64,000 nt of DNA from Echria macrotheca (lineage: Eukaryota; Ascomycota; Sordariomycetes; Sordariales; Schizotheciaceae): the NCBI GenBank assembly GCA_030411725.1, contig MU839838.1, forward strand, positions 806,001 to 870,000, in the 5' to 3' direction. The position numbers and the translations under genes are program-made. Positions 30,717 through 41,631 of the stretch are shown one piece after another (positions within the stretch are counted from its first letter, which is position 1; every line of letters starts with the position of its first letter). Under the pieces are notes generated by a model that saw only the letters and a program-made list of their open reading frames with translations, searched no databases and was not told the origin of the DNA.

Positions 30717-31880
30717 TCAACCATCAACCTTACAAGCAGGACAGGTTGAATCTGCACGCCCAAGATACTTCAAACTCCCACACCCAACCTGAACGAAGTT
30801 CGCCTGCTCGGGGAGAGACCACACATCCGCAAAGTACTCCAGGGGCACAGTGCCACAAGTGTCGTTCAATCCCGGGGACTTGAAATAGTACAGGTTGCAA
30901 CCCGTACTCCACGAGTCCTCCCATGTGCTCACAGCACACCCCTCATTGTCTACACACAGCTGGCAACACTCGCTGGCATCCATGCCGGGGATGCCGAGCA
31001 ACTTCCCGGGGAATCCAACGGGGAATGTCCAGTGGTCCAACGGCACGCGGAGCTCGATGCCATGGCCGTCCCGCTCTTTGATTATGTTCGTTGGAGCGCA
31101 TCGTGCGGCGCGTGTCACTGTCGCTGGTTTGTCGGGATCACAGGAGACTTGGACGGGCTTCGTAGCGTACGCGAGCTGGTCGTCACGGGAGGTCTCCGTC
31201 ACGGTGTGGCGGTACCTCGTGCGCGTGTAGTAGCTCATGGCGTTGACGTCTTGGGTTCTGGTGCCGACGGACGTTGAGAGAAATGTCGTCCGGGTGGCTG
31301 TTGATGTGAATGTGGTGGTGGTTCCGGTGAAGGTAAATACTCGAGAGTATAGTGTTTGGAAGTAGTGTGTTGTAACAGCCGTTGGCCAAGCGGTTTTGGT
31401 CGTGGTGATTTGCCCTGGAAAGGGAGTGTAATCCCCTGTGTACACGGTCGAGGTGCTCTTGGGCGGACCGGCGCCGTTGATGCAAGTTGGTTGGGAAAAT
31501 GTAACCGTCGCGACGGTCGGAGACGTCCACACTCGCTCAGTCGCAGTGCCTTCTATGGTTATGGTCGGGGGAGGGGTTGTGCCCATGGTGTAGATGATGT
31601 CCCATTGTTGCTCAACGGGTAATGTCTCAATGACGGTTAACCAGCTCGTCCTGTTGATGTTTCTGCTAGCCACTGCTTCGTTGATGTACGACGTCACCAC
31701 GGCGATAGGGGCTGTTGAGGTTGGAACTGGTGTGATTGGCGTATTTCCATACCGAACCTCAACCGAGGACGAAAAGGTGTCGCTTACCCTTGTCGTAGAG
31801 AACCAGGTGATGACATTGTTGCTCTGCGCGGTCGCCGTGATGAGAAGGACGGTCCAGACGCTGGTAACGGATAATTTCAT
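30717..31880 (-). CDS. Secreted protein with C-terminal PAN/apple-like cysteine domain
   Basis: Single exon, 387 aa. The frame extends upstream, but the ATG at 31880 is chosen because it begins a signal peptide (MKLSVTSVWTVLLITATAQS). The middle (about 30-260) is Thr/Ser-rich with beta-prone, repetitive segments (TTTKTAWPTAV, TFTGTTTTFTSTATRTTF), a likely O-glycosylated stalk. The C-terminal 110 residues hold about ten Cys, including MDASECCQLCVDNEGC and then WSTGCNLYYF, the CCxxC...GC...C pattern of fungal PAN/apple-like domains that bind carbohydrate or protein. No GPI signal; it ends CPACKVDG. Probably a cell-wall or extracellular adhesive protein. The precise ligand is unknown. Confidence 0.75.
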   Translation of the reverse strand: MKLSVTSVWTVLLITATAQSNNVITWFSTTRVSDTFSSSVEVRYGNTPITPVPTSTAPIAVVTSYINEAVASRNINRTSWLTVIETLPVEQQWDIIYTMGTTPPPTITIEGTATERVWTSPTVATVTFSQPTCINGAGPPKSTSTVYTGDYTPFPGQITTTKTAWPTAVTTHYFQTLYSRVFTFTGTTTTFTSTATRTTFLSTSVGTRTQDVNAMSYYTRTRYRHTVTETSRDDQLAYATKPVQVSCDPDKPATVTRAARCAPTNIIKERDGHGIELRVPLDHWTFPVGFPGKLLGIPGMDASECCQLCVDNEGCAVSTWEDSWSTGCNLYYFKSPGLNDTCGTVPLEYFADVWSLPEQANFVQVGCGSLKYLGRADSTCPACKVDG

Positions 31881-32976
31881 TGTGTAAGTCGCTAGAAGCG
31901 AAGAAAAAGAGGCGACGACGGCGGAGCAGCAGTGCGTATTTCTGAGGACCCGGGCGATTTCCCTCTCTCGTCGACATATATCTCCCAACTGTGCCAAGAC
32001 AGTTGATGCCACGAAACAGTGGGCTGGGAGACCCAGTGTTGAGGGCAGGTAACGTGGAGAAAGTACAGAGACCGTAACATTTCAACAATTATTAGATCAA
32101 GGAGGCGGGTTATTACCCGCTCGCCAAGTCAATTAACCGCATCCCTCGAGCGTCTTGTGACCGCCGGGACGCGAACGTCAACCGGGCTCATATGTAAGTA
32201 CCGCGAAACGTTGCATTCGATGTGCCCTTCCAGGCAAGAAGAGAGTGGTCTCGTGAATTTCGGGTAACCTCTTGCCGAAGACGATAAAACGCTTTAACAC
32301 TCCCTTCTCCGTATATCAGGGGCATATTAAGGTTAAAAATCCTGAGAAGGCAGTACGAAATATCTTCAGCGCTAGTCGTCTGTCGACCTGCTGCTTAAAA
32401 CATTCTGTTATTAATACAAAACTTAGGTAGCCAGCAAATACTGTATCTTTCCCAAATTCCGACTATCGAAGGATATCTCTCAGTACACGTAGCATTCTTA
32501 TATACCGTAGTGGGCCTTATAGGGGGGTCAACTCTATCCTTTGCCTTGATAAGCCATTTCCAAGTGGGTGGGTCGAGAAGGCAAACCGCGCAACCCGAAC
32601 GCCTGAGTAGTACCTCTCAGGTTGCAAATTGAGATCGATGTACGGCTTCATCGTTGTCACGCCTCAGATACATTTCCGGAGATATGGGGTCAGGAGAATA
32701 AACCGTATAGGAAGTCGTTGGAATACCCCTGACAATCATGCAGACGAACTTCACTGTATCTCTGCAAGAGCCCGAGACTGCATTGTGAGCATATATGAGA
32801 TGCTCACGAAAGGACATTGATCGAAGATAACCTTGCATCGCAGTTGAAAAGTCGTGCACCTCTGACAAGTAGCGTAGCTTCTCCAGCCTCGGCCTACTCC
32901 GGCCCCAAAGAGTCGGAGTCCAGAGCGCCATCTTCGTTAAAACAGATGGCCACAGATGCAGCAGATCCTATACATC
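31881..32976. other. Intergenic with AT-rich segment
   Basis: About 1.1 kb. From about 32290 to 32530 the base composition turns AT-rich (TTAAAACATTCTGTTATTAA and similar), ending in CTTATAGGGGGGTCAACTC, which looks like a decayed transposon edge, though no matching inverted end was found. A minus-strand frame of 104 codons with an ATG at 32931 (ends 32617) exists without recognisable domains. Confidence 0.4.
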
Positions 32977-34096
32977 TCAGTGAGTAGTCTGTAGAAATAT
33001 GTTGTGGGGATATAGTGGCTGAACCAACCTAATATCTCCGGGCCTGTTGTCTTCCAAGACCCCCGTGGCCGCGTAAGTCGTAAAAGGAGCGCGCTTGCGG
33101 AAAAGAGGGAGTTCTTTCACAGCTGCCTTTGTACGGCGAGTAGAAGGCTCCCTGGGTGAAAGATCCACGCCTGTCCTCAGCGAGATCCCGTGATCTAACG
33201 GGAATTCGAGATGCGGGATCATCCTAACGCCAGCGGGCCGCTTTTTAGGAGTTCCCCACAGCAGGATCATCAGAATCTTATATGGTGACAGTGGATCGGG
33301 CTTGTGATGACTGTGGATGTTGCAAACACTCCGTGCGAATCGGATCCGAAGATGTCTCTCGAGGTTAACAACGGCTCGACACCCAACCCAGAGAGAGCAC
33401 ATCAGAACAACGGCCAGAAGGGCGGCACTATTAGTGTTGGCCCCTTTGGAACCATGGTCTGTGTTTCCAGGATGCCGCCATCCTCTTTTGCCGAAAACCG
33501 GCGGCGGATCAAGCGTCATGTTCCTGGCCGATGCGCAAGCCGACGACTCATAGCCGGCCTAGATTCACGTTGGAACTTGAGGCATTAACAGATAATACGG
33601 GTGTGTCACTCACGGTCTGACAGAACTCAATAAAGTCCTTCTTGGCCGTCCATTCGGCAAGAATCTCAGCTTTCCGACCATCGCCGGTGGCGTTCATGGT
33701 CGCCCACAGTGCCACGCAGGCAAGCACGAAACCACCGATCCCGACGACCATGGATATAGACGGGTTCACTGCCTTCTCCAGCCATTTTGGACTGATGCGG
33801 AGACCATCGCACGACTTGAGCATCGGGCTCCGGACGGTCGCTGTGTGTGGTGAGGTCGAGCACGACATCCGCGCTACGCTGCTCTGAGCTGGTTGAGAAG
33901 GAGCTGCTTCATCGTCGAGACTGGGATGCGGATCTGCGCTGGACGAAATCTCGTCCAAGCTGTCCATCTCGATTGTGCCCGGGCCGGCCGCCGGCGGGTG
34001 GAGTTGGGATGTGGTCTCCTGCATGAGGGCCGCGGAGGAAAGATTCCGATCAAGATGGTAAATGTGAGGCGGCAGTCTGCAGAGCTGTGATTTCAT
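32977..34096 (-). CDS. Two-TM membrane protein, unknown function
   Basis: Exons 34096-33614 and 33558-32977 give 354 aa in this model. The intron (55 nt, GTGAGT...TCTAG) joins KKDFIEFCQT to AGYESSACASARNMTL in phase. The N-terminal 85 residues are polar and acidic. TM1 is about 112-132 (SMVVGIGGFVLACVALW) and TM2 about 197-215 (ALLAVVLMCSLWVG), separated by a loop carrying WTAKKDFIEFC and a cluster PPPVFGKR. This layout matches a widespread but uncharacterised fungal family with paired TM segments and a Cys-containing loop. The 3' end is uncertain: another in-phase continuation from about 33020 reads TISPQHISTDYSLRC to a stop near 32895 if a further intron is used. Confidence 0.55.
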
Positions 34097-34520
34097 GTGA
34101 TGTTGATGCCGTTAATGCCCGATGACAAGAGGTAGACTTGATAGGTCTCAAGGCGGTGTGTCGTCTGGAAGGTACCCCTCCTTTCTGACCGACTGCCCAA
34201 TCAGTTTGCTTCAAACAAGAATGCAGGCGTCTTGTACGCTCGCAAGGCAGATTTGGTCCTTCGATGGCTATTGGCTGTAGCTTGCCAGGAAGGGTACAAT
34301 ACGTAGGTATCTGATAGGGGTGCACTCCCCCCCCCCCCCCGCCCCCTCACCCCTTTTGATCCGTACACACATACCTCTCTGCCTCATACACGACTTCATT
34401 CTTCTAGCGGATGATGAGCAAAACTGGGGCTGGGCGAGCTGAGACTACCCAGGCGAGTTTATTAAATGAAGGGTTGTTTGAAGATCAAACATACCTACCA
34501 CCCACACGCTGATTTTCTAC
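34097..34520. other. Intergenic with solo transposon terminus
   Basis: About 420 bp. It contains a lone copy of the MITE terminus (34317-34366). No gene seen. Confidence 0.5.
34317..34366 (+). mobile_element. Solo inverted-repeat terminus of the TA-flanked MITE family
   Basis: GGGGTGCACTCCCC, then a C-rich run, then TTTTGATCCGTA match the left end of the element at 12272-12666, and a TA (34315-34316) sits just outside it. No opposite terminus was found within several hundred bases, so this is a truncated or excised copy. Confidence 0.6.
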
Positions 34521-35019
34521 CTAGGTGAACATCGAGCCCTGCATTCTACCAACGACACCTCCAAAGTTTGCCGCGGTCAGAGTACCAGGTGCCACCATTG
34601 CCACCGGATTGAATGCTGCTTGGACCAGTGCGGCGACAGTATCCTGAATATTAGGCTGTCGTTCTGGAAGCACAAACCAATCTGTGAAGCTGCCGGGGAT
34701 AGACAAACGAAAACCAGCATTGATGAGCGCACTACACTCTCGTTAGAAATCTGCTGAAGAGGAGGCGCGCCACAATGGCATACCTTCTTATAGTCTCATC
34801 GGGCGCCTGGTTGCCAACCGTAACGAGCTTATCCTCACATGGGATTTCGCCAATTGTCCTCAGTGGGAGAGGGCAGTAGTTCTTCCATTGTTTGATTCGA
34901 TCTTGCACTGTCCCTGTGGTGGAGCCAAAGCGAAGAAAAACGGCATCGTAAGGTGGGTTTCCTCCATCAGGATGAAATGTACATGGCGCGGTTATTGTCC
35001 AATAGACTCTTTTCGCCAT
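34521..35019 (-). CDS. Small protein with possible GIY-YIG/T5orf172-like core
   Basis: Exons 35019-34784 and 34731-34521 give 148 aa. The intron (52 nt, GTATGC...TGTAG) rebuilds ETIRRSALINAGF in phase. It starts MAKRVYWTI; the first ATG of the frame at 35019 is used. The segment LRFGSTTGTVQDRIKQWKNY followed by C resembles the KIGRT...RxxQWxxxC core of T5orf172 / MUG113-type domains of the GIY-YIG nuclease superfamily, and ALINAGFRL...DWFVLP resembles their second half. The canonical GIY/YIG tyrosines are not clear, and the rest does not match. If this is right, it would be a degenerate nuclease-fold protein; otherwise it is an orphan. No signal peptide. The ACCTAGGT palindrome overlaps its stop codon. 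Confidence 0.6.
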
Positions 35020-35796
35020 ACTGTGCCTGAGGTGGATTGTGAGAGGAGTGTGAGAGGGATGGTTTGAACTTGTTCGCAAGATGCTGCTTCAGGGGATAGG
35101 ATGAAAGCACAAGAACACCACAGAGGTCTGGGAGTGGCCATTTAGTTGTTTGCATATATAGTTTTTTAGACCGTGTGATCTAGCCGAGGAACCATGGAGA
35201 GGTCAACAGCGTTGAAGGGTCCGGATGTCGGATACGGATTGGAAGAGCAAGCCACACGACGAGTTTTGCTCGCATTGACTATTGCAGATAGTCGAATAAG
35301 CGAACCAGTTTTCTCCCAATCAGGCTTGGTACCACCCGACGACGCACCTCCGTACCAATGATTGTGGTCGGCTAACGCTTCTGATGTGTCTCTTCGGTGT
35401 TGAAATCGCGGTGTTCCGATGCCTCAGCCGGAGTCAGCCCTGATACAGCTGGCCCTGGCCATGACGATCATTTCTGGTTTCGGTGGTCAGCTTCCACGAG
35501 TTCCATCTCAGCTGGCCACAAACCTTTTCCGCGAAAGCCAACTAGGCGGTGAACGAGCTGTGGGACATCTGATGGCGCCATCTAGACCGTCAATGCAGAA
35601 AGGTGGAGGCCTAGAAAGAGTCTAGGCCTCGGTCCGTGAGACTCAGGCCCAAGCCGAACGCGACTCCATGCATTACTAGGTAGATGCGGGCCGAGCCGAG
35701 TTGGTTTAGTGAAGACAGCTTCAGCTGCGTCCTGGCTGCGGGGTACCCAGCACAACATCTCTTTTAGTGACAGGCCTCCACATTGAGTCGTGATGG

Positions 35797-35804
35797 GCTC
35801 ATGC
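35797..35804 (+). repeat. Left target-site duplication of hAT MITE
   Basis: GCTCATGC, identical to the 8 bp at 36211-36218 on the other side of the element. An 8-bp duplication is the hallmark of hAT transposition. Confidence 0.85.
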
Positions 35805-36210
35805 CAGGGTTCGCAACAAACCAAATCAAACCAAATCTGGGCTAGATTTGCTTTGATTTGATCCACAGCCCCACTTTATTTGCAAACTTCAGGGCAGATT
35901 TGATTTGGTTTGGTATGGTTCAAATCGATGACCGGCCCCACACACTAAGCCTAAAAGGGTATGATCCAACCCAGCCCTTACCCAACCCTCACTCCCGCTT
36001 GTCCCAGCCCACCACCTCTACCCCACCCTCTCTGCCCCACCACATAAGGGTTAGGGTTATCATAGGGGTTTGAACAGATTTGACACGGATCCAAACAAAT
36101 CGGGCCCTCGATTTGGTTTGGATTTGACTCTTTTGGGCAGATTTGAATCCAAATCCTGGCCCCCTTGGGTTTGGTTTGATTTGGTATGATTTGATTTGTT
36201 GCGAACCCTG
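35805..36210. mobile_element. hAT-type MITE, complete
   Basis: A 406-bp element with terminal inverted repeats beginning CAGGGTTCGCAACAAA (16 bp perfect, then about 18 bp imperfect, made of CAAATC and ACCAAATC units) and a perfect 8-bp target-site duplication GCTCATGC. The CAGGG terminus plus 8-bp duplication fit the hAT superfamily. The interior is non-coding and full of subterminal TTTGATTTG / CAAATCAAA motifs on both strands, probable transposase-binding sites. It also holds a GGGTTAGGGTTA motif at about 36046. With no transposase frame it must be mobilised in trans. Intact ends and duplication suggest a fairly recent insertion. Confidence 0.88.
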
Positions 36211-36218
36211 GCTCATGC
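36211..36218 (+). repeat. Right target-site duplication of hAT MITE
   Basis: GCTCATGC, identical to 35797-35804. Confidence 0.85.
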
Positions 36219-36776
36219 AGTCTACAAACCCCCGCCAAAACTCCACTGGCCGCCCCGAAGCTATTCCAAGATTGGCCAGGCCAGAAGCCCAAGCCATCTC
36301 ATCCGGGTTTCCCAGGTCTGGACAGGACCCAGCCCGGAATCCCATTCTGTTTTGTTTCTTCAACAAGACCTCGGGAGACCACTGCTGGACCAACAGCCAG
36401 CATGATTCCGGCCTGCCGTTATGTGAGATCCTCAAAAGAGAATCATATTTCCTTCAGCATACCTGATACCCTCATCAAGGCCTCCACAGCCTCCCTGTCT
36501 ATGGCATCCATAACATAACATTCGCCGCATGAAACAACAGTTCCAGTCAGAATGTCTTCTATACTAACTACTCAATAGATACATACTCCAAACACCACCG
36601 ACCAACAAACCGGACCAAACCAGTCCTTATTATTCCTCCGGTTATCCGGTCTTCCCTTAAACTCATGATACTCATACATTACATACATGTACAGTACATT
36701 GCAACAGTAACAAAGGAGATAGGGTATTATAGCCCCTGGCATGCCACTGACCCGAATCTTTTTTCCATCATCGCCC

Positions 36777-39369
36777 TTAAGACCAACTCCTGCGACCCAG
36801 ATAAACCTCCATGTCAGCGGGTTCGAGCGTCTCCCGTCTCGACTTCGATGCCTCCGGCTCTGGTCCTGCACTCTCGGATCGCACCATGTATCCGCTGTTC
36901 CGGTAAGCCCTTAAATCATGGTCATCCCTGTCGAGATCTGCGAGGGAGTCTGGATCCGTCCAGTCATACCCCGGCTCGTCGCTCGCCTCGGCCGATTCTT
37001 GAGTAGTTGAGCCGGACCTGTGCGCAGGAGGCCACGGCGACTTATTTCCTGATCTTGAGGGGACGGTGAAGGCCATTTCTGGCGCGTTGCCCATCACCAA
37101 ATGTTGGCTATTTCCATCCTCGTGCATTTCTATGGTCTGAGCGGCAGGCTGCGGCGGCTGTGGTTCCGGCGGCGACTTCGTCTTGGGAGTCGCCAGAATG
37201 TCAACCTGTGTCACACCGCCACCGGGCTCAATATAATACGCAACCGCCGTTGCCTGCTCTTCTGCAATTAGAGGAGGAACTTGGTTCACCGCCACCGCCT
37301 TGGTCATCGGTTCCGGTCCGGATGTTTTTGCCGACTCTCCGGGCCGGCAGCTACACGTGCTACCGGCATTCGATGCGGCGCGAGGACGGCCCTCTTTGAA
37401 AATATTGGGCGGAGCAGTCAGGTCGGCCCCGTATGGAAGTGTAATGATGGAGCCGTCCGTCATCTCGGAAACGGTTGGAGACGTCTCGGTGGTGTGAAGG
37501 TTGCCATTTGTGAGAATAGGAGCAGTAGAGGAGCGGCCGCCCCGAAGCACGAACTTGGACTCGAGGACTTTATCCATGGTATGCTTTTTGATGCCCAGAC
37601 TGATGATGAAACCTGCAATGGACACCCCGACGACGATCCAGTACACGCCGTGGAATCCGGTCACATCTATGAGTGTTAGTGCTTTGAAATCTGCCAAGTC
37701 AAATGTCACTCACAAGCTTCCAGCGCACCAACACGGAGCGGGTCGGTAGGGTCAAGTGTTTCCATCTTTCTGACAAAAGCCTCGGAATCACGGGCGATAG
37801 ACTCCGGCAGGCCGAGGTCGCGTAGCTTGTTGCGCATCACGTTTTGAAATGTCGTGCCGCCGATAGCAACGCCGATCGACATACCGATAGTTCGCATGAA
37901 AGCATACATGGCAGCGGCGCGGCCGGCATCCTCAACGCTGCTGATGGCTTGGATACCCACATTGATACTCGTCAGGAGCATGCCCATGCCAATGCCGAAT
38001 AGGGCGAGCACGACCGCCCACACGGGCGTCGATGTGTCTTGATCAAAGATCTCGAAAAGACCGCAGGCGAGGGCGGAAATGGCCCATCCACCCCAAATGG
38101 CCCAGCGGAAACGACCAATCCTCGAAGTAATGATCGACACGACAATGGAACCAGGGAGAAGAAACACCGTGACAGGGAAGACATCGAGACCAGCCTGAGT
38201 CGGACTGGCAAACCGGACAGCGGTAAAGTAGAAGGGAATGTAGTAGAGGATACAGAAAATCTGTAATGGTTAGTTTGGCCGAAGAATATGAGAGGCAGTG
38301 ACGTACAATAAGCCCCTGGAATAACGCGCAGACGTAAGCCAGAATGGCGGAGCGGGAGTTGAAGAGTGAAGGGCGAATGATGGGCTCCTTTGCATATTTG
38401 GCCTCCCAGATTATGGTCAATACCACGCCAATAACACCGACGATGATAGGGGCAATGACTTGGGCGCTCTTCCAGTCAAACTGTATCCCAGCCCAGGATA
38501 TTCCTACGAGGAAGCTCGTCATGCTGGCAGTAAAGAGGAAGCTGCCCGTCCAGTCGACACGAGCCAGCTTGGACATCAGGGACGTCTTTTTGGTCTTGAG
38601 CCTAACATAGATGGGAACGAGGACGAGGCCGAGGACGCAAAAGGGGAACTGTTTCCGTGTCGTCAGCGATGAATGCGCGTTTGGAAAAGGGGTACCACAT
38701 TGATGTAGAAACACCAGGCCCAGACAACATGCTGTACGAAGAGACCGCCGATAAGGGGGCCCAGAACACTCCCAAACGCCCATGCCGCGAGGACAATGGA
38801 AAAGTACCTTGGCCGCTGTCGGAGGGGAACGACATCGGCGAAAATTACCTGACCCATGGTAATAATACCACCACCGCCGAGGCCCTGGATGGCACGCCCG
38901 AAAAAGAAAATGGAGAAATCCTTGGCAATAGGCGCGCAAACGGCGGTGCCGAGAGTGAAGAGAAGAACCGACGTCATGAGCATCTCCTTACGACCAAAGA
39001 TGTCAGATAGGGCAGCGATAAAGGGCTGACAAACGGCGCAGGCCAGAAGATACGAAGTGCCCGCCCAAAAGGCATCCGTGGCAGAGCCCCCTAGGTCGAC
39101 TGCGAGAGTCTGTCGAACTGTTTAGCTGAAAGGCAGACTGGAGCAGGCTAGCTGGCACTTACTGGTAATACTGAGACTAGAATCGTTGCATCTAGGGCGA
39201 CCATGAGAGAGATGATTCCGAGTGTGATCATCAAAGCCCATTCTTTGGGACCCGGCTTCCACTCGGCATCCCGTTCCTCCCTTCCCTTTTCGAGCTGTGC
39301 CGCCTCGATACTCGAAAGTTCGGCTCCGTCCGCCATGGCCCCGATGTTGGGAATGGTAATGGGGGCCAT
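36777..39369 (-). CDS. MFS transporter, 14-TM DHA2 type with long C-terminal tail
   Basis: Drug:H+ antiporter-2 family. Five exons: 39369-39163, 39109-38699, 38648-38307, 38260-37714, 37666-36777; 798 aa. The introns (46-53 nt) join conserved TM segments: SVLP/TLAVDLGG, FYIN/FPFCVLG, LFQGLI/IFCILYYIPF and LEAY/VTGFHGVYW. Motif A-like ALSDIFGRKEML and motif C region RAIQGLGGGGII are present, and TM14 lies near GVYWIVVGVSIAGF. About 250 residues follow TM14, an unusually long cytoplasmic tail rich in Pro, Ser, Thr and acidic residues, ending EVYLGRRSWS. Typical relatives end soon after TM14. They export toxins, azoles or secondary metabolites; no biosynthetic genes are nearby. The exon 2 donor could alternatively be three bases later (GTACCC), adding one Val. 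Confidence 0.9.
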
Positions 39370-41631
39370 CCTGTCGAACCGACCACGGGCCCTGGGGTGG
39401 TACAGCGAGGTGTTCCAGGCGGTAAGACCAACGAACTCGCGATGAGAATGATATGAGAAAGGGAGAAGCGGAACGAACGGACTTCAAGTTGGGAGACTTT
39501 GAGGGCAGGGACGGCCGGACATGTCCTCGTCAGCAGATCCTGGGGTTGGCTCTTTGTACGGGGGACGGGGAGAAGGCATGGCCCGGAGGCAACATCTGCG
39601 AGGCTCCGGCGCCGTCAGAATTAGGATTCAGACGTGATATCAAGACACCATGACCTCGAAACAGTCATACGAGGATGGCTGTATGCAGACTTGGGAGACC
39701 GCAGGATCCATGGCTGCGGGACCGAGATTCACAGCCAGAGATCGGATTTCTGAGGGTTCCCATCCAGATGTTCCATGGCCCCCTACGTCAATCTGTGCTA
39801 TGTACATGGTGATGTGGGCGTGGGGTACAGCCCAGCGGCAAATGTCAGATCACGAAGCTGCATCAGTGATACATGCGTGTGTGGTGGTTGTCGGGTGTGG
39901 CGGTGTTCTCTGACAAGCGTGCATTCTGAGGTCAACCCGACAGATGCGGGCTTCGGGTGCGGCGGTCTTTCGTCGGCAGACCAGACAAGCGTGTCGTTTG
40001 ACGTGTGCTGGTAGGGATAGAACGCGATGTTGGTCGAGTTGGTCGGTTTCTGACACCTGTTTGTCGCTCGACGTTAAGACGTGGCAACCGCCGATGCGGC
40101 GGGCGAACACAAGAACACAAACCATTGGACCGGACTGTGGAAGAGGATCTTTTTTGGAAGGCTGTTTGAGTCGACGACCGTTGGTAGCACAAGCCCTACG
40201 CAGCCGCCTAATGCCCAGACGGCAGTTATTGCGTCAAGTCAAAGTCAAAGTGACGCCTCGGCTGCAGAAAGGAGTGACTTGCCGCAACGGAGGGGCACCT
40301 TCCCGTTCTGCACATACAACCCCCAACAACAAGGCCGCAACCAACACGCACTTCCCTCTCAGGTATTGGCCCAAGTATCTTGAATTTCCCACATTTTGAA
40401 AATTCTAATCAGAGGCACCACCAATAACAGCTTAAATCTCGTTGGTTGTTGGGTTTGTCACGCTATGAATTCCGTCCCCTCGTTCTTATTCCGCTACACA
40501 GTTGGTCCACACAGTAACAACTGTTAAGTAGGTAGAGACCGAACAGGTGAAAACTCTGCGTTTCAACTCAGCGCTAGAACCGAAAGGTCCGGATCCGTCC
40601 GGAGCAATCTGCAATTGGGGGCAGCAACCGGCTGACTCAGGATGTAGTCGAGCGGCTCTGGGAATTGGCGCATACGAGAAACGTCAACGATGACCGCCTT
40701 GCATCTCACCAGCTAGATCCGATCTGGAAAGCGAGCCGTACCTTTACTCATATTAGCCGCGTTGCCGCGGTGGCTTCTCGATATCCGCGATTCCGATGCC
40801 CCAGCCACGATCAAACTGCGGCTAGGTCTGTCAGTCGGGTTGCTGTTCTTTTTTCACATGCACACACACCACCCTTCCAGTATATGCACCTGCGGTCTGC
40901 CTCACTTTGTGACTTTTCCTGCCTAATGCAGTGCTAATGTAAGGTTATGTGTGTGGAGCTTCGCCCGTTTCGCTTCATGCATGCTTGGAACCCGCAGCCG
41001 AATCCCGCATCGATACCGAGACTGATACTCTCTCTCCACTGGCTGTGAGCGAAGCAACCAACAGACACCCCTATACAAAAGTACATGCCTGGGTGATGTC
41101 AACATTGATGTCGAAATGCACCAATAGGGCCACTTCTCCCAAATCCTTCAACCTGGTTGGGATCTGGCCGTCATCCATGATTTGCGAAACTGCCCCCATC
41201 TTGCTGACCCTCCCTACCCAGCCGTATCACACAAAACATCTTTCATGTGTTGGCGTTTGGCTGACCACCTGGGTGCCCACTGCCTTGCGCCTGACCATAT
41301 GGGTTGATAATGGCTACGGTCTCGAATCCCATGCTGAAGAGGACGAAGATGCGAGGGTGAGCTCACTTTCTCGTGCTGATGGGCGCAGAGAAATCTCTGG
41401 ATATGGGCTGGTAGTCACTTGAAAGATGATTGATGCCCTCATCTTGTGACAGCCATCCCAAGTCTGACTGTCACTTGGATTTGACGTGTTCACCAACACC
41501 TGACATTTGTTATATCGATCTTGCTTCCCATCTAGACTGTTGTCGGTAACCAAGCTAGAACACTGTCACTCCCGCTCCATCTTATCTCCATCACGAACCT
41601 GGCTTCTGGAGATAGACTCAATACCGTCAAG
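39370..41631. other. 2.3 kb intergenic region
   Basis: The divergent region between the DHA2 MFS and the PaxU-like gene. Several open frames exist on both strands, but none has a start, domain or clear codon signature. A CACATGCACACACACC tract lies near 40855. Confidence 0.45.

Larger units (their letters stand above)
35020..36776. other. Intergenic, carries hAT MITE
   Basis: About 1.75 kb. Apart from the 406-bp MITE at 35805-36210 there is no feature with support. Open frames here are short and lack domain character. Confidence 0.5.

Noticed and set aside
32617..32931. 104-codon minus-strand frame with an ATG
   Set aside because: No domain, no splice support and no promoter signals. It may overlap the true 3' end of the two-TM gene. 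Noted only in the intergenic entry.
36046..36060. GGGTTAGGGTTA as an interstitial telomere
   Set aside because: Only two units, located inside the hAT MITE; more likely part of the element.
40949..41422. 157-codon plus-strand frame upstream of the PaxU-like gene
   Set aside because: It starts with GTG, has random-looking composition and no family resemblance.
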